Shown: piece by piece, positions 19,646 to 27,204 of the stretch
Numbering within the stretch: position 1 is the first letter of the stretch
Layout: every line of letters begins with the position of its first letter
Position numbers and translations under genes: made by a program
DNA from: Gammaproteobacteria bacterium
GTDB taxonomy: Bacteria; Pseudomonadota; Gammaproteobacteria; GRL18
Reading direction: 5' to 3'
NCBI GenBank assembly: GCA_015488755.1
Contig: WFNB01000112.1
Coordinates: 42,991 to 106,990 of the forward strand
Length of the DNA stretch: 64,000 nt
Notes under the pieces: model-generated
The model's input: the letters and a program-made list of their open reading frames with translations, nothing else
The model's database searches: none
Told to the model about the DNA's origin: nothing

Positions 19646-20428
19646 ATGGATATTAATAGCGCATTATCTGCGCAAATAATTGCGCCCAACTTGAACCGTT
19701 TCCATTCTGCACCTTTGTCAGAAGGCTCTCAGACATCAGGTAGAAATCATGCTGACCGCCTAACACTGTCTGCTCAAGGACTTTTAACGAGTGAAAAAGC
19801 CTTATCTGGCCAACAAGAATTATCCGCTGACAATAAGGAAGCAGCCGATAATGAAGCATCCGAAAAATCTCAAAGCAACTTAGAATCTAATAAAAATAAC
19901 TCAGAGCCTAACAATAGTGAAGAGCTAAGTGATGCTGAAAAATCACAAATAGAAGAATTAAAGCGTCGTGATACGGAAGTTCGGGCACATGAGCAAGCAC
20001 ATAAATCCGCAGCAGGTAATTTAGTTAAAGGTGGGGCAAATTTCTCTTTTGAAACAGGGCCAGATGGCAAGCGTTATGCGGTTGGAGGTGAGGTCAGTAT
20101 TGATACGTCTACGGTTGAAGGTGATCCGCAAGCGACGTTAGCAAAAGCACAACAGATCAAACGGGCAGCCAATGCACCTGCTCAGCCCTCAGCACAAGAT
20201 CGTTCGGTTGCCGCACAGGCTTCGCAAATGGAAGTGCAAGCACGTAAAGAACTTGCTCAAGCAGGGCAAGAAAAGCAAAAAGGTTTTATTGATGGCAATA
20301 CACCGCAGGCAAATTTTTTCGATAGCAAAATAGCCAATAATACCCAAGCCGTTCAAAATAGCTATCAGCAAATTCAAAATAGCAATATTACCCAGCAGTC
20401 AAATGCAGGCGTTGATGTATTTATCTAA
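19646..20428 (+). CDS. SprA-related putative metalloprotease (CJM1_0395-like)
   Basis: A 260-residue protein matching what I recall as the putative metalloprotease CJM1_0395/SprA-related family. The diagnostic block is ELKRRDTEVRAHEQAHKSAA near residues 107-126 with an HExxH zinc motif (HEQAH), then GPDGKRYAVGGEVSIDTS and a run of small-residue-rich helix up to RSVAAQASQMEVQARKEL. The first ~100 residues are low-complexity Ser/Asn/Glu-rich, and there is no signal peptide or membrane segment. The role is unknown; zinc binding is predicted by motif only. It is alone on the plus strand and faces coq7 across element A2. Confidence 0.8.
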   Translation: MDINSALSAQIIAPNLNRFHSAPLSEGSQTSGRNHADRLTLSAQGLLTSEKALSGQQELSADNKEAADNEASEKSQSNLESNKNNSEPNNSEELSDAEKSQIEELKRRDTEVRAHEQAHKSAAGNLVKGGANFSFETGPDGKRYAVGGEVSIDTSTVEGDPQATLAKAQQIKRAANAPAQPSAQDRSVAAQASQMEVQARKELAQAGQEKQKGFIDGNTPQANFFDSKIANNTQAVQNSYQQIQNSNITQQSNAGVDVFI

Positions 20429-20481
20429 TGGCTAGTGTTAAGCTGATTTCTTTAGCTTGGACGGGGTTATTTAAGTTAAAT

Positions 20482-20666
20482 AACCTGAACTCTGGATAAG
20501 ATGATCTTGAAAATAACTTCAGAGTGTTGATTAGCCTGTATTTGTGGAAGAAGTCTCTTTGGCATGGATGCCAAAGTGAAGCCTACAAGGATGTATTTAC
20601 GGCGACTTCTGTAATAAATTCAGGCTAATCAATATGTTACTTATTCAGTTATCCAGAACTCAGGTT
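20482..20666 (-). mobile_element. MITE-like palindromic element, family A copy 2
   Basis: A 185-base element in opposite orientation to copy 1. Ends AACCTGAACTCTGGATAA and TTATCCAGAACTCAGGTT are inverted repeats with one difference, and the flanks are AAAT on both sides as at copy 1. The core hairpins are intact and the 26-base insertion of copy 1 is absent, so this copy is closer to the ancestral form. Its right end abuts the TAA stop codon of coq7 (20665-20667), which is formed across the element boundary. Confidence 0.8.
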
Positions 20667-21336
20667 AAATATAATAAGCGCCTGTTGTCATGACCTTAGA
20701 TGTGATTTTCATGGCTAACTTAACTGCCTGAGGTAAGTCAGCAGCCCCAGCCTCTTGTGCAATAACTGCATGGTGTAATTCATCTTCTTTCATTTGTTCT
20801 AATATTGCTCGGCTTTTGCTGTCTTTAGGAGACAACTGTTTTAGGTGGCTCTCTAAATGGCGAACAACTTGATGTTCGGTTTCAGAAACAAAGCCTAAAC
20901 TCCATTTATCACCGATTTTTCCAGCAATGGCTCCCATTGTTAATGAACCTGCGTACCAAAAAGGACTTAAATAACTGACATGTGTGCCTAGCTCATGGCA
21001 GCGTTGGGCACACCAGTCAAGGTGATCATTTTCTTCTTGTGCGGCACGTTCCATTTGTTGGCGTACTTCTGGCAGTTTTGCCGTGAGCGCTTGGCCTTGA
21101 TAAAGACCTTGTGCTGAGACTTCTCCTGCATGGTTAATGCGCATTAAACGCCCTGCTAATTTTTTATCAGTAGAGCTTAGCGGTTCATCCACAGTGCTTG
21201 AGTGAGGTTCAGATAGCATATGAGCTGGATTTTTTCTTTCTGTGATATTAGGTGTGCCTAATAGGGTGCGAATACCATTATCAATATTAAGGATCAAATG
21301 ATCCAAAGGGGAGTATTGTCTTTTATCGGCTGTCAT
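20665..21336 (-). CDS. coq7: 2-polyprenyl-3-methyl-6-methoxy-1,4-benzoquinol hydroxylase
   Basis: A 223-residue ferritin-like di-iron monooxygenase that adds the C6 hydroxyl in ubiquinone synthesis. Iron ligands follow the Coq7 pattern: Glu in GEVSAQGLYQG, EExxH in AAQEENDHLDWC, Glu in SETEHQVVRHLESHL and EDELHHAVIAQEAGA near the C terminus. It indicates aerobic ubiquinone use. It lies 38 bases downstream of the GlcF-like gene and probably shares its transcript. The stop codon overlaps the end of repeat element A2. Confidence 0.95.
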   Translation of the reverse strand: MTADKRQYSPLDHLILNIDNGIRTLLGTPNITERKNPAHMLSEPHSSTVDEPLSSTDKKLAGRLMRINHAGEVSAQGLYQGQALTAKLPEVRQQMERAAQEENDHLDWCAQRCHELGTHVSYLSPFWYAGSLTMGAIAGKIGDKWSLGFVSETEHQVVRHLESHLKQLSPKDSKSRAILEQMKEDELHHAVIAQEAGAADLPQAVKLAMKITSKVMTTGAYYI

Positions 21337-21374
21337 AGTGTTCTCTTTAATATGCCCTTTAATGCACCATTGCG

Positions 21375-22589
21375 CTAAAAAATCAGTTGGCGTGCTAATA
21401 AACTAATTGGGTGTAATACTTCAACTTTCTGGATGTTTTGCCGCTGCAATCCTTTTTTAAAGTGCATACTACAGCCAAAATTAGAGGAAACAATCAGTTT
21501 GTGCTGTTTGGCTTTACTATCATCCAGCTTAATGTCCAACAATTGATTGGCTATCTCTGGATATTGTAGTCGATAGCTTCCTGCTGCTCCACAACAAAAG
21601 CGATCATTAATCTTGTCCAGTTTAATTTTAGGAATATTTTCAAGTAATTCAAATAATAGTAACTCTTCTTTGAGGGCATTTTTAAGGCTACAGGAAATAT
21701 GCACACCCACACCTATGCTTTCTTGCATGGGTGAGAATTGCAATGGATGTTCTTTTAATAGAACCACTAAAAAGTGGATGGCATCCATGATTTTATCGGC
21801 AAATTTTTTAGCATTAGGTATATCACTAAATTGTTGGTAGTCGCTAAGTTGAGCTGAACATACGTTATTGATGGCAATAATGCTTAGATCTTTATCGTCT
21901 AAATTTACGAGCTGTTTAATATTGTCGTTAATTTGAGTTCTTGCTTTATTCATGTCTCCTTTGCGTAGGCTAATAGCACCACAACAAGAATGTTTTTTTG
22001 GGGTAATTACGTTAATACCACAAGCATTAATTAGTTGTTTAATATCATCAATAATGCCGTATTCAAATAACTCACTGGTACAACCATGAAAAAGTAGAAC
22101 ATTTTTTTGTTTGTTTTTTGAAGCCACTTTTTTTGAAGTCACTTGGTTACTACTTTTTTGGGAATTGCCTTTGGCTTTTTTATGATTAGACATCACAAAT
22201 GGTTGTAAGGATTTGCTGGCAAGTTTTAACCAAGGCCGTAGTTGTGGACTTGGTAAGAGTGTTTCAACCAATTTCTTGCTTAATGGCTGTTTCAGTGATT
22301 GTAGCTCGCTAGCAATAAGTGCTCGTCCCAGATGGCTAAGTTGGGCATAATTGACTTGAGAGGGGCAAACGCGCTCACATGCACGGCAACCAAGACAATG
22401 ATCAAGTGATGAAAGCAATGCCTGACTTGTGGTGATTTTATTTTCAGCAAGGGCTTTAAAAAGAGCGATACGACCTCGGGGGGATTCATTTTCGGACTTA
22501 AAAATATGATAGGTTGGACAATGGGGAATGCATATTCCACATAGAACACATTGGTTTGCTAGTTGAGAAATGGTTTGCAAAGTGGTCAA
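21375..22589 (-). CDS. GlcF-like iron-sulfur subunit
   Basis: A 404-residue (Fe-S)-binding protein of the glycolate oxidase GlcF type. Two 4Fe-4S motifs occur at CVLCGICIPHCP (residues 15-26) and CLGCRACERVCP (near 65-76), then two cysteine-rich CCG domains (HGCTSEL...CCGAI near 169-205; HISCSLK...CCGAAGSYR near 299-336). Residues 130-165 form a Lys/Ser-rich linker. No glcD or glcE neighbour is present; a FAD protein that could partner it is a separate, self-contained fusion at 38055-41996. It may pass electrons from a flavin dehydrogenase to quinone, but the substrate is not known. Confidence 0.85.
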   Translation of the reverse strand: MTTLQTISQLANQCVLCGICIPHCPTYHIFKSENESPRGRIALFKALAENKITTSQALLSSLDHCLGCRACERVCPSQVNYAQLSHLGRALIASELQSLKQPLSKKLVETLLPSPQLRPWLKLASKSLQPFVMSNHKKAKGNSQKSSNQVTSKKVASKNKQKNVLLFHGCTSELFEYGIIDDIKQLINACGINVITPKKHSCCGAISLRKGDMNKARTQINDNIKQLVNLDDKDLSIIAINNVCSAQLSDYQQFSDIPNAKKFADKIMDAIHFLVVLLKEHPLQFSPMQESIGVGVHISCSLKNALKEELLLFELLENIPKIKLDKINDRFCCGAAGSYRLQYPEIANQLLDIKLDDSKAKQHKLIVSSNFGCSMHFKKGLQRQNIQKVEVLHPISLLARQLIF

Positions 22590-22714
22590 AAAGAAGATTC
22601 CAAAGGCTGATATTTAAAAATAGGTCGTGCTAATATGCCATGACAGATGTTAAAACTTTTATTATAACACCACAAATCACAACAGAAACGACTATTTAAA
22701 AGAGAATGAATAGA

Positions 22715-23032
22715 ATGTCATATTATGAAAAGCACCTCTTTTTTTGCACCAATGATCGATCCGATGGTGGTGCCTGCTGTCAGCGTTTTGATGCTCGTAA
22801 AATGCGCAAATACGTTAAAAACAAATGCAAAGAATTAGACATACATGAACAAGGGAAGGTAAGAATTAATAGCGGTGGCTGTATGGGACGTTGCAATGAA
22901 GGCCCTATTATTGTTATTTATCCAGAAGCAATATGGTACACCTATGTTGATGAAGAAGATCTAGATGAAATTATTGAGCAACATTTACTTAAAGGAATTA
23001 TTGTTAAACGCTTACTTTTGCCAGAGCTATAG
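22715..23032 (+). CDS. 2Fe-2S thioredoxin-like ferredoxin
   Basis: A 105-residue ferredoxin of the thioredoxin-like 2Fe-2S family (NuoE/Aquifex ferredoxin fold). Cluster cysteines occur as FCTNDRSDGGACCQRF near residues 10-25 and GGCMGRCNEGP near 55-65, followed by the family GPIIVIYPEAIWYTYV. The start MSYYEKHLFF fits the family; three codons upstream another ATG is possible. The partner is not identifiable from position; it is divergent from the GlcF-like gene and precedes the candidate sRNA. Confidence 0.9.
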   Translation: MSYYEKHLFFCTNDRSDGGACCQRFDARKMRKYVKNKCKELDIHEQGKVRINSGGCMGRCNEGPIIVIYPEAIWYTYVDEEDLDEIIEQHLLKGIIVKRLLLPEL

Positions 23033-23119
23033 ATAGCAAGTTAATGACAAGCCAGAGAAGAGAAAGATGATCTGTATCAATAGATTGGTATCTTAATCTG
23101 AGTTTACCATTAAATAGTA

Positions 23120-23148
23120 TTGACAGGAGGAGAGTATATAAGTATATT
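23120..23148 (+). promoter_or_regulatory. Near-consensus sigma-70 promoter of the candidate sRNA
   Basis: TTGACA at 23120-23125 and TATATT at 23143-23148 are separated by exactly 17 bases. This is the best promoter match I found in the window and it does not precede a protein gene. Transcription should begin at 23154-23156. Confidence 0.8.
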
Positions 23149-23154
23149 ATTATG

Positions 23155-23266
23155 CAACTGATTACTGTTCACATGAAGTGACAGCAGTTATTTTATACCT
23201 CCATCCTCCTTTGGTGGTTTTTAAAATGGCGTAGCTCCCCCCCCCTTAGTTACGCCTATTTTTTTA
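23155..23266 (+). ncRNA. Candidate small RNA with C-rich loops
   Basis: About 112 nt between a strong promoter and a rho-independent terminator. Three hairpins are visible: 23156-23189 (AACTG/CAGTT, CTGT/ACAG, CAC/GTG around ATGAA); 23197-23218 with a 7-bp stem having one U-U mismatch and the loop UCCUCCUU, complementary to a Shine-Dalgarno AAGGAGGA; and 23228-23256 with a 9-bp stem (one G-U), a loop of nine C then UU, followed by a T-run. C-rich exposed loops characterise trans-acting sRNAs such as Xanthomonas sX13. I do not recognise this sequence. The longest frame is trivial, so a protein product is unlikely. Confidence 0.75.
23228..23266 (+). terminator. Rho-independent terminator of the candidate sRNA
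   Basis: Stem GGCGTAGCT / AGTTACGCC with a poly-C loop, followed by TATTTTTTT. It doubles as the last hairpin of the sRNA. Confidence 0.85.
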
Positions 23267-23649
23267 GCTATATCAAGCAACTTACTTCATAGAAAACAAA
23301 TCGTAATTTTAAAAAGTGTATTCTACTTTGTGCTATAAAAAAATAACTACAGAAAGGATGATATTTTAATTAATTTATTAAAAATACTTTTTTAATAAGT
23401 GAAACTCATGTATAATCTCGTGCTCTTTGAATCACAAGTGTTTATTCAGGCAGACTCTAGGTAAATTATTTAACAATTATATAAGTTTATAAGATAAATA
23501 CTTAGATAAATTAAAATTTAGAGAATCTTTTAAGATTGTTAATGCAACTTTAAAAAGTAATCTAAAATTGCTTATTTTTAATTGAATAGCAAGCCAAATA
23601 AAATACTTGATACTGAATAAACCAAATAAATATACAGGCGCTGTAAATT
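23267..23649 (+). promoter_or_regulatory. rplM-rpsI promoter and long AT-rich leader
   Basis: TATAAT at 23411-23416 is a convincing -10 element (upstream TTTTAA-type -35 is poor), giving a 5' leader of about 225 nt. Near its end the arms TTTTAAGATT and AATCTAAAA (23528-23567) can pair. In E. coli, L13 represses its own operon through the leader; whether this leader does the same is inference. No gene is visible in these 383 bases. Confidence 0.5.
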
Positions 23650-24078
23650 ATGAAGACATATAGTGCGAAACCAGAAACTGTTGAACGTGACTGGTATATC
23701 GTTGATGCTGAAAACAAAACCCTAGGCCGTTTATCAACGGAAATAGCCAGACGTCTTCGTGGAAAGCATAAACCAGAATACACCCCACACGTCGATACCG
23801 GTGATTACATTGTGGTAATCAATGCTGAAAAAGTACACGTTACGGGCAACAAAAGAAAGGATAAAATGTATTATCACCATACAGGTTATGTTGGTAACTT
23901 AAAAAGCATCAGTTTTGAAAAGTTAATTGATAAAGCACCAGAGCGTGTTATTGAAGCGGCAGTTAAAGGGATGTTGCCAAAAAATCCTTTAGGTCGTGCC
24001 ATGTACAAAAAAATGAAAGTCTATGCAGGTAGTGAACACCCACATACTGCACAACAGCCAAAGACTTTAGAAATATAA
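23650..24078 (+). CDS. rplM: 50S ribosomal protein L13
   Basis: A 142-residue large-subunit protein of the length found in E. coli. Recognisable blocks are [31 protein letters not shown] near 21-35, [21 protein letters not shown] near 41-61 and the [18 protein letters not shown] signature near 111-128. It precedes rpsI in the conserved rplM-rpsI operon with 48 bases between them. Confidence 0.99.
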   Translation: MKTYSAKPETVERDWYIVDAENKTLGRLSTEIARRLRGKHKPEYTPHVDTGDYIVVINAEKVHVTGNKRKDKMYYHHTGYVGNLKSISFEKLIDKAPERVIEAAVKGMLPKNPLGRAMYKKMKVYAGSEHPHTAQQPKTLEI

Positions 24079-24126
24079 GCGACTCAAGCTGAAAGAATAG
24101 CTAAAAGAATTTAGGATTAATAAGAT

Positions 24127-24516
24127 ATGACAACTCAATATTATGCAACAGGTCGCCGTAAAAGTTCATCTGCACGTGTTTATTTACGTCCAGGTAAAGG
24201 CGAGATTACTATTAACAAGCGTCCAATTGAGGTATTTTTTGGTCGTGAGACATCAAGAATGGTGGTTCGTCAACCACTAGAATTAACAGAAATGCTAGAG
24301 AAATTCGATATTACCATTAATGTTAACGGTGGTGGTATTACTGGTCAGGCAGGTGCGATTCGTCACGGCATTACTCGTGCTCTTATTGAATATGATGAGA
24401 CCTTACGTAGTCCATTACGCAAAGCTGGCTTTGTCACTCGTGATGCTCGTCAAGTTGAACGTAAGAAAATTGGTCTGCATAAAGCACGTAAGCGTCCACA
24501 ATATTCTAAGCGTTAA
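24127..24516 (+). CDS. rpsI: 30S ribosomal protein S9
   Basis: A 129-residue small-subunit protein whose C-terminal tail reaches the P-site t[17 protein letters not shown] opens the protein, [15 protein letters not shown] lies near 66-80, and the tail ends RKRPQYSKR with the conserved terminal Lys-Arg. Second gene of the rplM-rpsI operon, ended by the terminator at 24579-24618. Confidence 0.99.
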   Translation: MTTQYYATGRRKSSSARVYLRPGKGEITINKRPIEVFFGRETSRMVVRQPLELTEMLEKFDITINVNGGGITGQAGAIRHGITRALIEYDETLRSPLRKAGFVTRDARQVERKKIGLHKARKRPQYSKR

Positions 24517-24578
24517 ACTTATATGGCACCTATCTATAATAGGTAACTTAAATTTGCTTATTATAAATTGAAATGCTA

Positions 24579-24618
24579 CACAAAAAACCCTGCTGAGAAA
24601 TCACAGGGTTTTTTTGTG
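24579..24618 (+). terminator. rplM-rpsI operon terminator
   Basis: Arms built on ACCCTG / CAGGGT extended by an A-run and T-run, with a loop of 11 bases. The A-tract on the left means it can work in both directions. Confidence 0.9.
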
Positions 24619-24772
24619 CCCTCCTCTTTATTTCTTTAATCCCCATCAAATTTATCCCTTGTGTTGTAAAAAAGCAACGAGACTAAAAAGCAAATAGATT
24701 AATCTAATTTATTAGAAAAAAAACTTAAGTGATTGATTGTTAAATAATGCTAAATAAATAGATAGTAAATTT

Positions 24773-24800
24773 TGAAATGTTGTCTCGAAACAACATTTCA
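24773..24800. promoter_or_regulatory. 11-bp perfect inverted repeat upstream of the porin
   Basis: TGAAATGTTGT and ACAACATTTCA enclose CTCGAA, 270 bases before the porin start in an otherwise AT-rich, gene-free stretch (24619-25069). It could be a protein-binding site or an RNA hairpin; no T-run follows. Confidence 0.4.
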
Positions 24801-24942
24801 CACTTACAATTTTAAAAAATGTCGTTTTTTTGAAAAATAAAGTTGCATTTATGATAAAAAAAGATTAAATTACAGGCTGTCAGTGAAACATATACGTAAC
24901 AATACGTTAGATACACAATAAAGATAAATAGGCAGATAGCTT

Positions 24943-25069
24943 TATAATAGTTTTGAGCTATTTATTAGCTCGATAAATATTCTGTCTTTACTTATCAAGG
25001 TATCTATTAAAAATAAGTAAGTTATTAAAAAACTAAGATTAGATTCTTAACAAACACTAAGGAAATAAA
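24943..25069 (+). promoter_or_regulatory. Porin -10 element and leader with 5' stem-loop
   Basis: TATAAT at 24943-24948 predicts a transcript starting at about 24955, exactly where the stem GAGCTA-TTTAT-TAGCTC (24955-24971) begins. A stem-loop at the extreme 5' end is how E. coli ompA mRNA resists decay. The leader is about 115 nt and ends with an AAGGAAAT site. No good -35 is present, which may indicate an activator. Confidence 0.5.
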
Positions 25070-26155
25070 ATGAAAAAATTAATTGCTGCTGCTGTTGCCG
25101 CTGCTGTTATCGCTCCTGCAAGCGTTATGGCTGCTGGTCCTACTCTTTATGGTAAAATCCATACATCTGTTGACTATAAAGACAACAATGGTTCTAGCCA
25201 AGGTCAAACAAAGTATAAAGAATTTGGTTTAAATTCAAGCTCTTCACGTATTGGTGTTAAAGGCTCTGAAGATTTAGGTAATGGCATGAAAGTCGGTTAC
25301 TTAATTGAGTGGTCTGTAAGCATGGACGGTGATAGCGGTGACCTAGGTCAACGTAACCGTGCTATCACATTATCTGGCGACTGGGGTACCGCTCTAGCAG
25401 GTCGTTGGGATACTCCTTTCAAAACAGTTGGTCGTAAATTAGATTTATTTGGTGACCAAATTGGTGATACTCGTAACTTATCTAAGTTCGCTACTACTGA
25501 TAATCGTGCAAACAATGTTCTTGCTTATGTGACTCCAAATATGAGTGGCTTCAGTGCAACTGTTGCTTATGTTTTTGATGCCGGCACATGTTCTGATGGT
25601 GTTGGTGGTGCTGCATGTACTGGTGATAACTCTGACGCTGCTGCATGGTCGTTCAATGCTATCTATAATAATGGTCCTATCTTTGTAGCTTTAGGTTATG
25701 TTGATTATGCTGATGGTGATGCTACTCAAGGTGGAACTCCTAGCTTAGGTCGTTCAAGCTCTGATGCTTGGCGTTTAGGTGGTGCATACACATTTGGTGA
25801 TTTCAAAGTTGTTGCTTCCTACTCTGATTTTAATGATCAAAACCTAACCAATGGTCTTGATCAAGAAATGTGGACTTTAGGTGGTTCATACAAGATGGGT
25901 AATAACACTATTAAGTTTCAATACTCTGATCTAGATGATTCTGGTAATGGTGCAAAGGATGGTGCCGATATGTGGTCTCTTGGTTTAGATCACAAGATGT
26001 CTAAGCGTACAACTGTTTATGCTGCTTATGCAACAACGGATAATGATGCTAACTCTGCTCGTGATTCTTGGAGCGGTGGTCACGATGGTGAAGGCGCACC
26101 TTCAGCTGGTGATGATGCAGATGTATTCTCAGTGGGTATTATCCACAAGTTCTAA
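25070..26155 (+). CDS. Gram-negative porin
   Basis: A 361-residue outer-membrane general porin. A 21-residue signal peptide (KKLIAAAVAAAVIAPASVMA) precedes AGPTLYGKIHTSVDY, the usual first strand. The body has alternating strands, conserved GSEDLGNGMKVGYLIEW near 63-79 and GRWDTPFKTVGRKLDLF near 108-124, and the chain ends with the C-terminal Phe of beta-barrel proteins. A disulfide is possible between two Cys in an acidic, Gly-rich loop. Codon choice is highly uniform, as expected for an abundant protein. It is monocistronic with its own terminator. Channel selectivity is unknown. Confidence 0.95.
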   Translation: MKKLIAAAVAAAVIAPASVMAAGPTLYGKIHTSVDYKDNNGSSQGQTKYKEFGLNSSSSRIGVKGSEDLGNGMKVGYLIEWSVSMDGDSGDLGQRNRAITLSGDWGTALAGRWDTPFKTVGRKLDLFGDQIGDTRNLSKFATTDNRANNVLAYVTPNMSGFSATVAYVFDAGTCSDGVGGAACTGDNSDAAAWSFNAIYNNGPIFVALGYVDYADGDATQGGTPSLGRSSSDAWRLGGAYTFGDFKVVASYSDFNDQNLTNGLDQEMWTLGGSYKMGNNTIKFQYSDLDDSGNGAKDGADMWSLGLDHKMSKRTTVYAAYATTDNDANSARDSWSGGHDGEGAPSAGDDADVFSVGIIHKF

Positions 26156-26236
26156 GTCTTATTTCGATAAGCGTTCTGTGTTAGTTTAGCTTTTTTGCTA
26201 TTAACTAAGTAGCTAGACAGAAAATAGAATAGAAAG

Positions 26237-26267
26237 AGGGCAACTAGAAATAGTTGCCCTTTTTTTG
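26237..26267 (+). terminator. Porin terminator
   Basis: Perfect 10-bp stem AGGGCAACTA / TAGTTGCCCT with GAAA tetraloop and a run of seven or more T. Confidence 0.95.
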
Positions 26268-26394
26268 TACTTTTGTTTTATATTAATATTGCCATGTTGT
26301 TTGAGAAGTTGTTTAAGAAGCCTATAAAACTAGAGACTTTTTTTGCTACTCATATTAATAAATGATAAACTTCTACGATTATACAAGAATTAAG

Positions 26395-26569
26395 GTAACT
26401 ACTCAGCGTATTATATGCCTCGAACAGAGTGTCCAGCGTGCAAGAGTGTGTTTCAGGGGTTTATGAAAACATGGATGTTTTCATTAAAGCGTTACATGGA
26501 TGTACTTGAGCGTCCCCTGAAATGCAGACTTTTGTAGGCTGGATACGGTCAGTCTTGCTGAACAGTTAC
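26395..26569 (-). mobile_element. MITE-like palindromic element, family C
   Basis: A 175-base element between the porin terminator and the first dsrE-like gene. Ends GTAACT..TCAGC and GCTG..AGTTAC are inverted, followed inward by longer imperfect arms (GTGTCCAGC.../...GCTGGATAC and TTTCAGGGG/CCCCTGAAA). It is flanked by a perfect 8-base direct repeat GAATTAAG (26387-26394 and 26570-26577). On the minus strand the core reads with the same two hairpins as families A and B: TACATCCATGTA (26493-26504) and a perfect stem around AACATCCATGTT (26464-26483). Confidence 0.85.
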
Positions 26570-26621
26570 GAATTAAGTTAAATTTTAATTAAATCAATTG
26601 CTATTACCGGAGAGATAAGAA

Positions 26622-27149
26622 ATGTCAGTAAATTCTAATACTAAGTTAACCATTATTGCGACTAAGGGAACACTGGATTGGGGTTATCCTCCATTTATTC
26701 TCGCCAGTACAGCAGCAGCATTAGGTAAAGACGTGTCCATCTTTTTTACCTTTTATGGTTTGAGACTCTTATTAAAAGATACCAGCTCATTAAAAGTTTC
26801 TCCTATTGGTAACCCTGATATGCCAATGAAAATGCCTATGGGGCCAGACTGGTTTCGTGCGATTGACTGGGCACCTAAAGTTCCAAATATTGTTTGGCAG
26901 ATCCCTGGAATTGAAAGTTTTGCCACCAGTATGATGAAAAAGACCATTAAAAATACCGGTGTTGCACCCTTAGAAGAGTTACGTGATTTATGTCAGGAAG
27001 CTGAAGTGAAGTTTCTTGCTTGTCAAATGACCGTTGATTTGTTTGGTTTTGAGCAAACAGACTTTATTGATGGTATTGAATTTGTCGGTGCGGCAAGTTA
27101 TTTTGAAGAGTCAAATGATTCAACCAGTACACAGTCCCTATACATGTAA
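26622..27149 (+). CDS. DsrE/DsrF/DrsH-like protein (paralogue 1)
   Basis: A 175-residue member of the DsrE-like family associated with sulfur-relay and sulfur-oxidation systems. It begins with KLTIIATKGTLDWGYPPFIL, followed by DVSIFFTFYGLRLL. Two Cys stand out: one in LRDLCQEAEVK and one in FLACQMTVDLFG, the second in the position where DsrE2-type proteins carry a reactive Cys. Compared with its convergent neighbour it contains an additional segment near residues 68-88 (GPDWFRAIDWAP). Cytoplasmic, no clear membrane helix. Sulfur trafficking is inferred from family; no dsr, sox or tus genes are in the window. Confidence 0.88.
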   Translation: MSVNSNTKLTIIATKGTLDWGYPPFILASTAAALGKDVSIFFTFYGLRLLLKDTSSLKVSPIGNPDMPMKMPMGPDWFRAIDWAPKVPNIVWQIPGIESFATSMMKKTIKNTGVAPLEELRDLCQEAEVKFLACQMTVDLFGFEQTDFIDGIEFVGAASYFEESNDSTSTQSLYM

Positions 27150-27158
27150 CCCCCCACC

Positions 27159-27185
27159 CCCCACGTAGGGGCGCCCCTAGTGGGG
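27159..27185. terminator. GC-rich palindrome between the convergent dsrE-like genes
   Basis: CCCCAC ... GTGGGG encloses the palindromic TAGGGGCGCCCCTA. It stands in the 55-base gap between convergent genes. No T-run follows, so it may act as a roadblock or pausing hairpin rather than a classic terminator. Confidence 0.5.
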
Positions 27186-27204
27186 TGCCCTCTCTAATAA
27201 TCCG

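Noticed and set aside
23150..23266. Small peptide gene starting at the ATG in the candidate sRNA
   Set aside because: No ribosome site lies at usable distance because the GGAGG upstream is in the promoter spacer, and the frame has no protein-like character.
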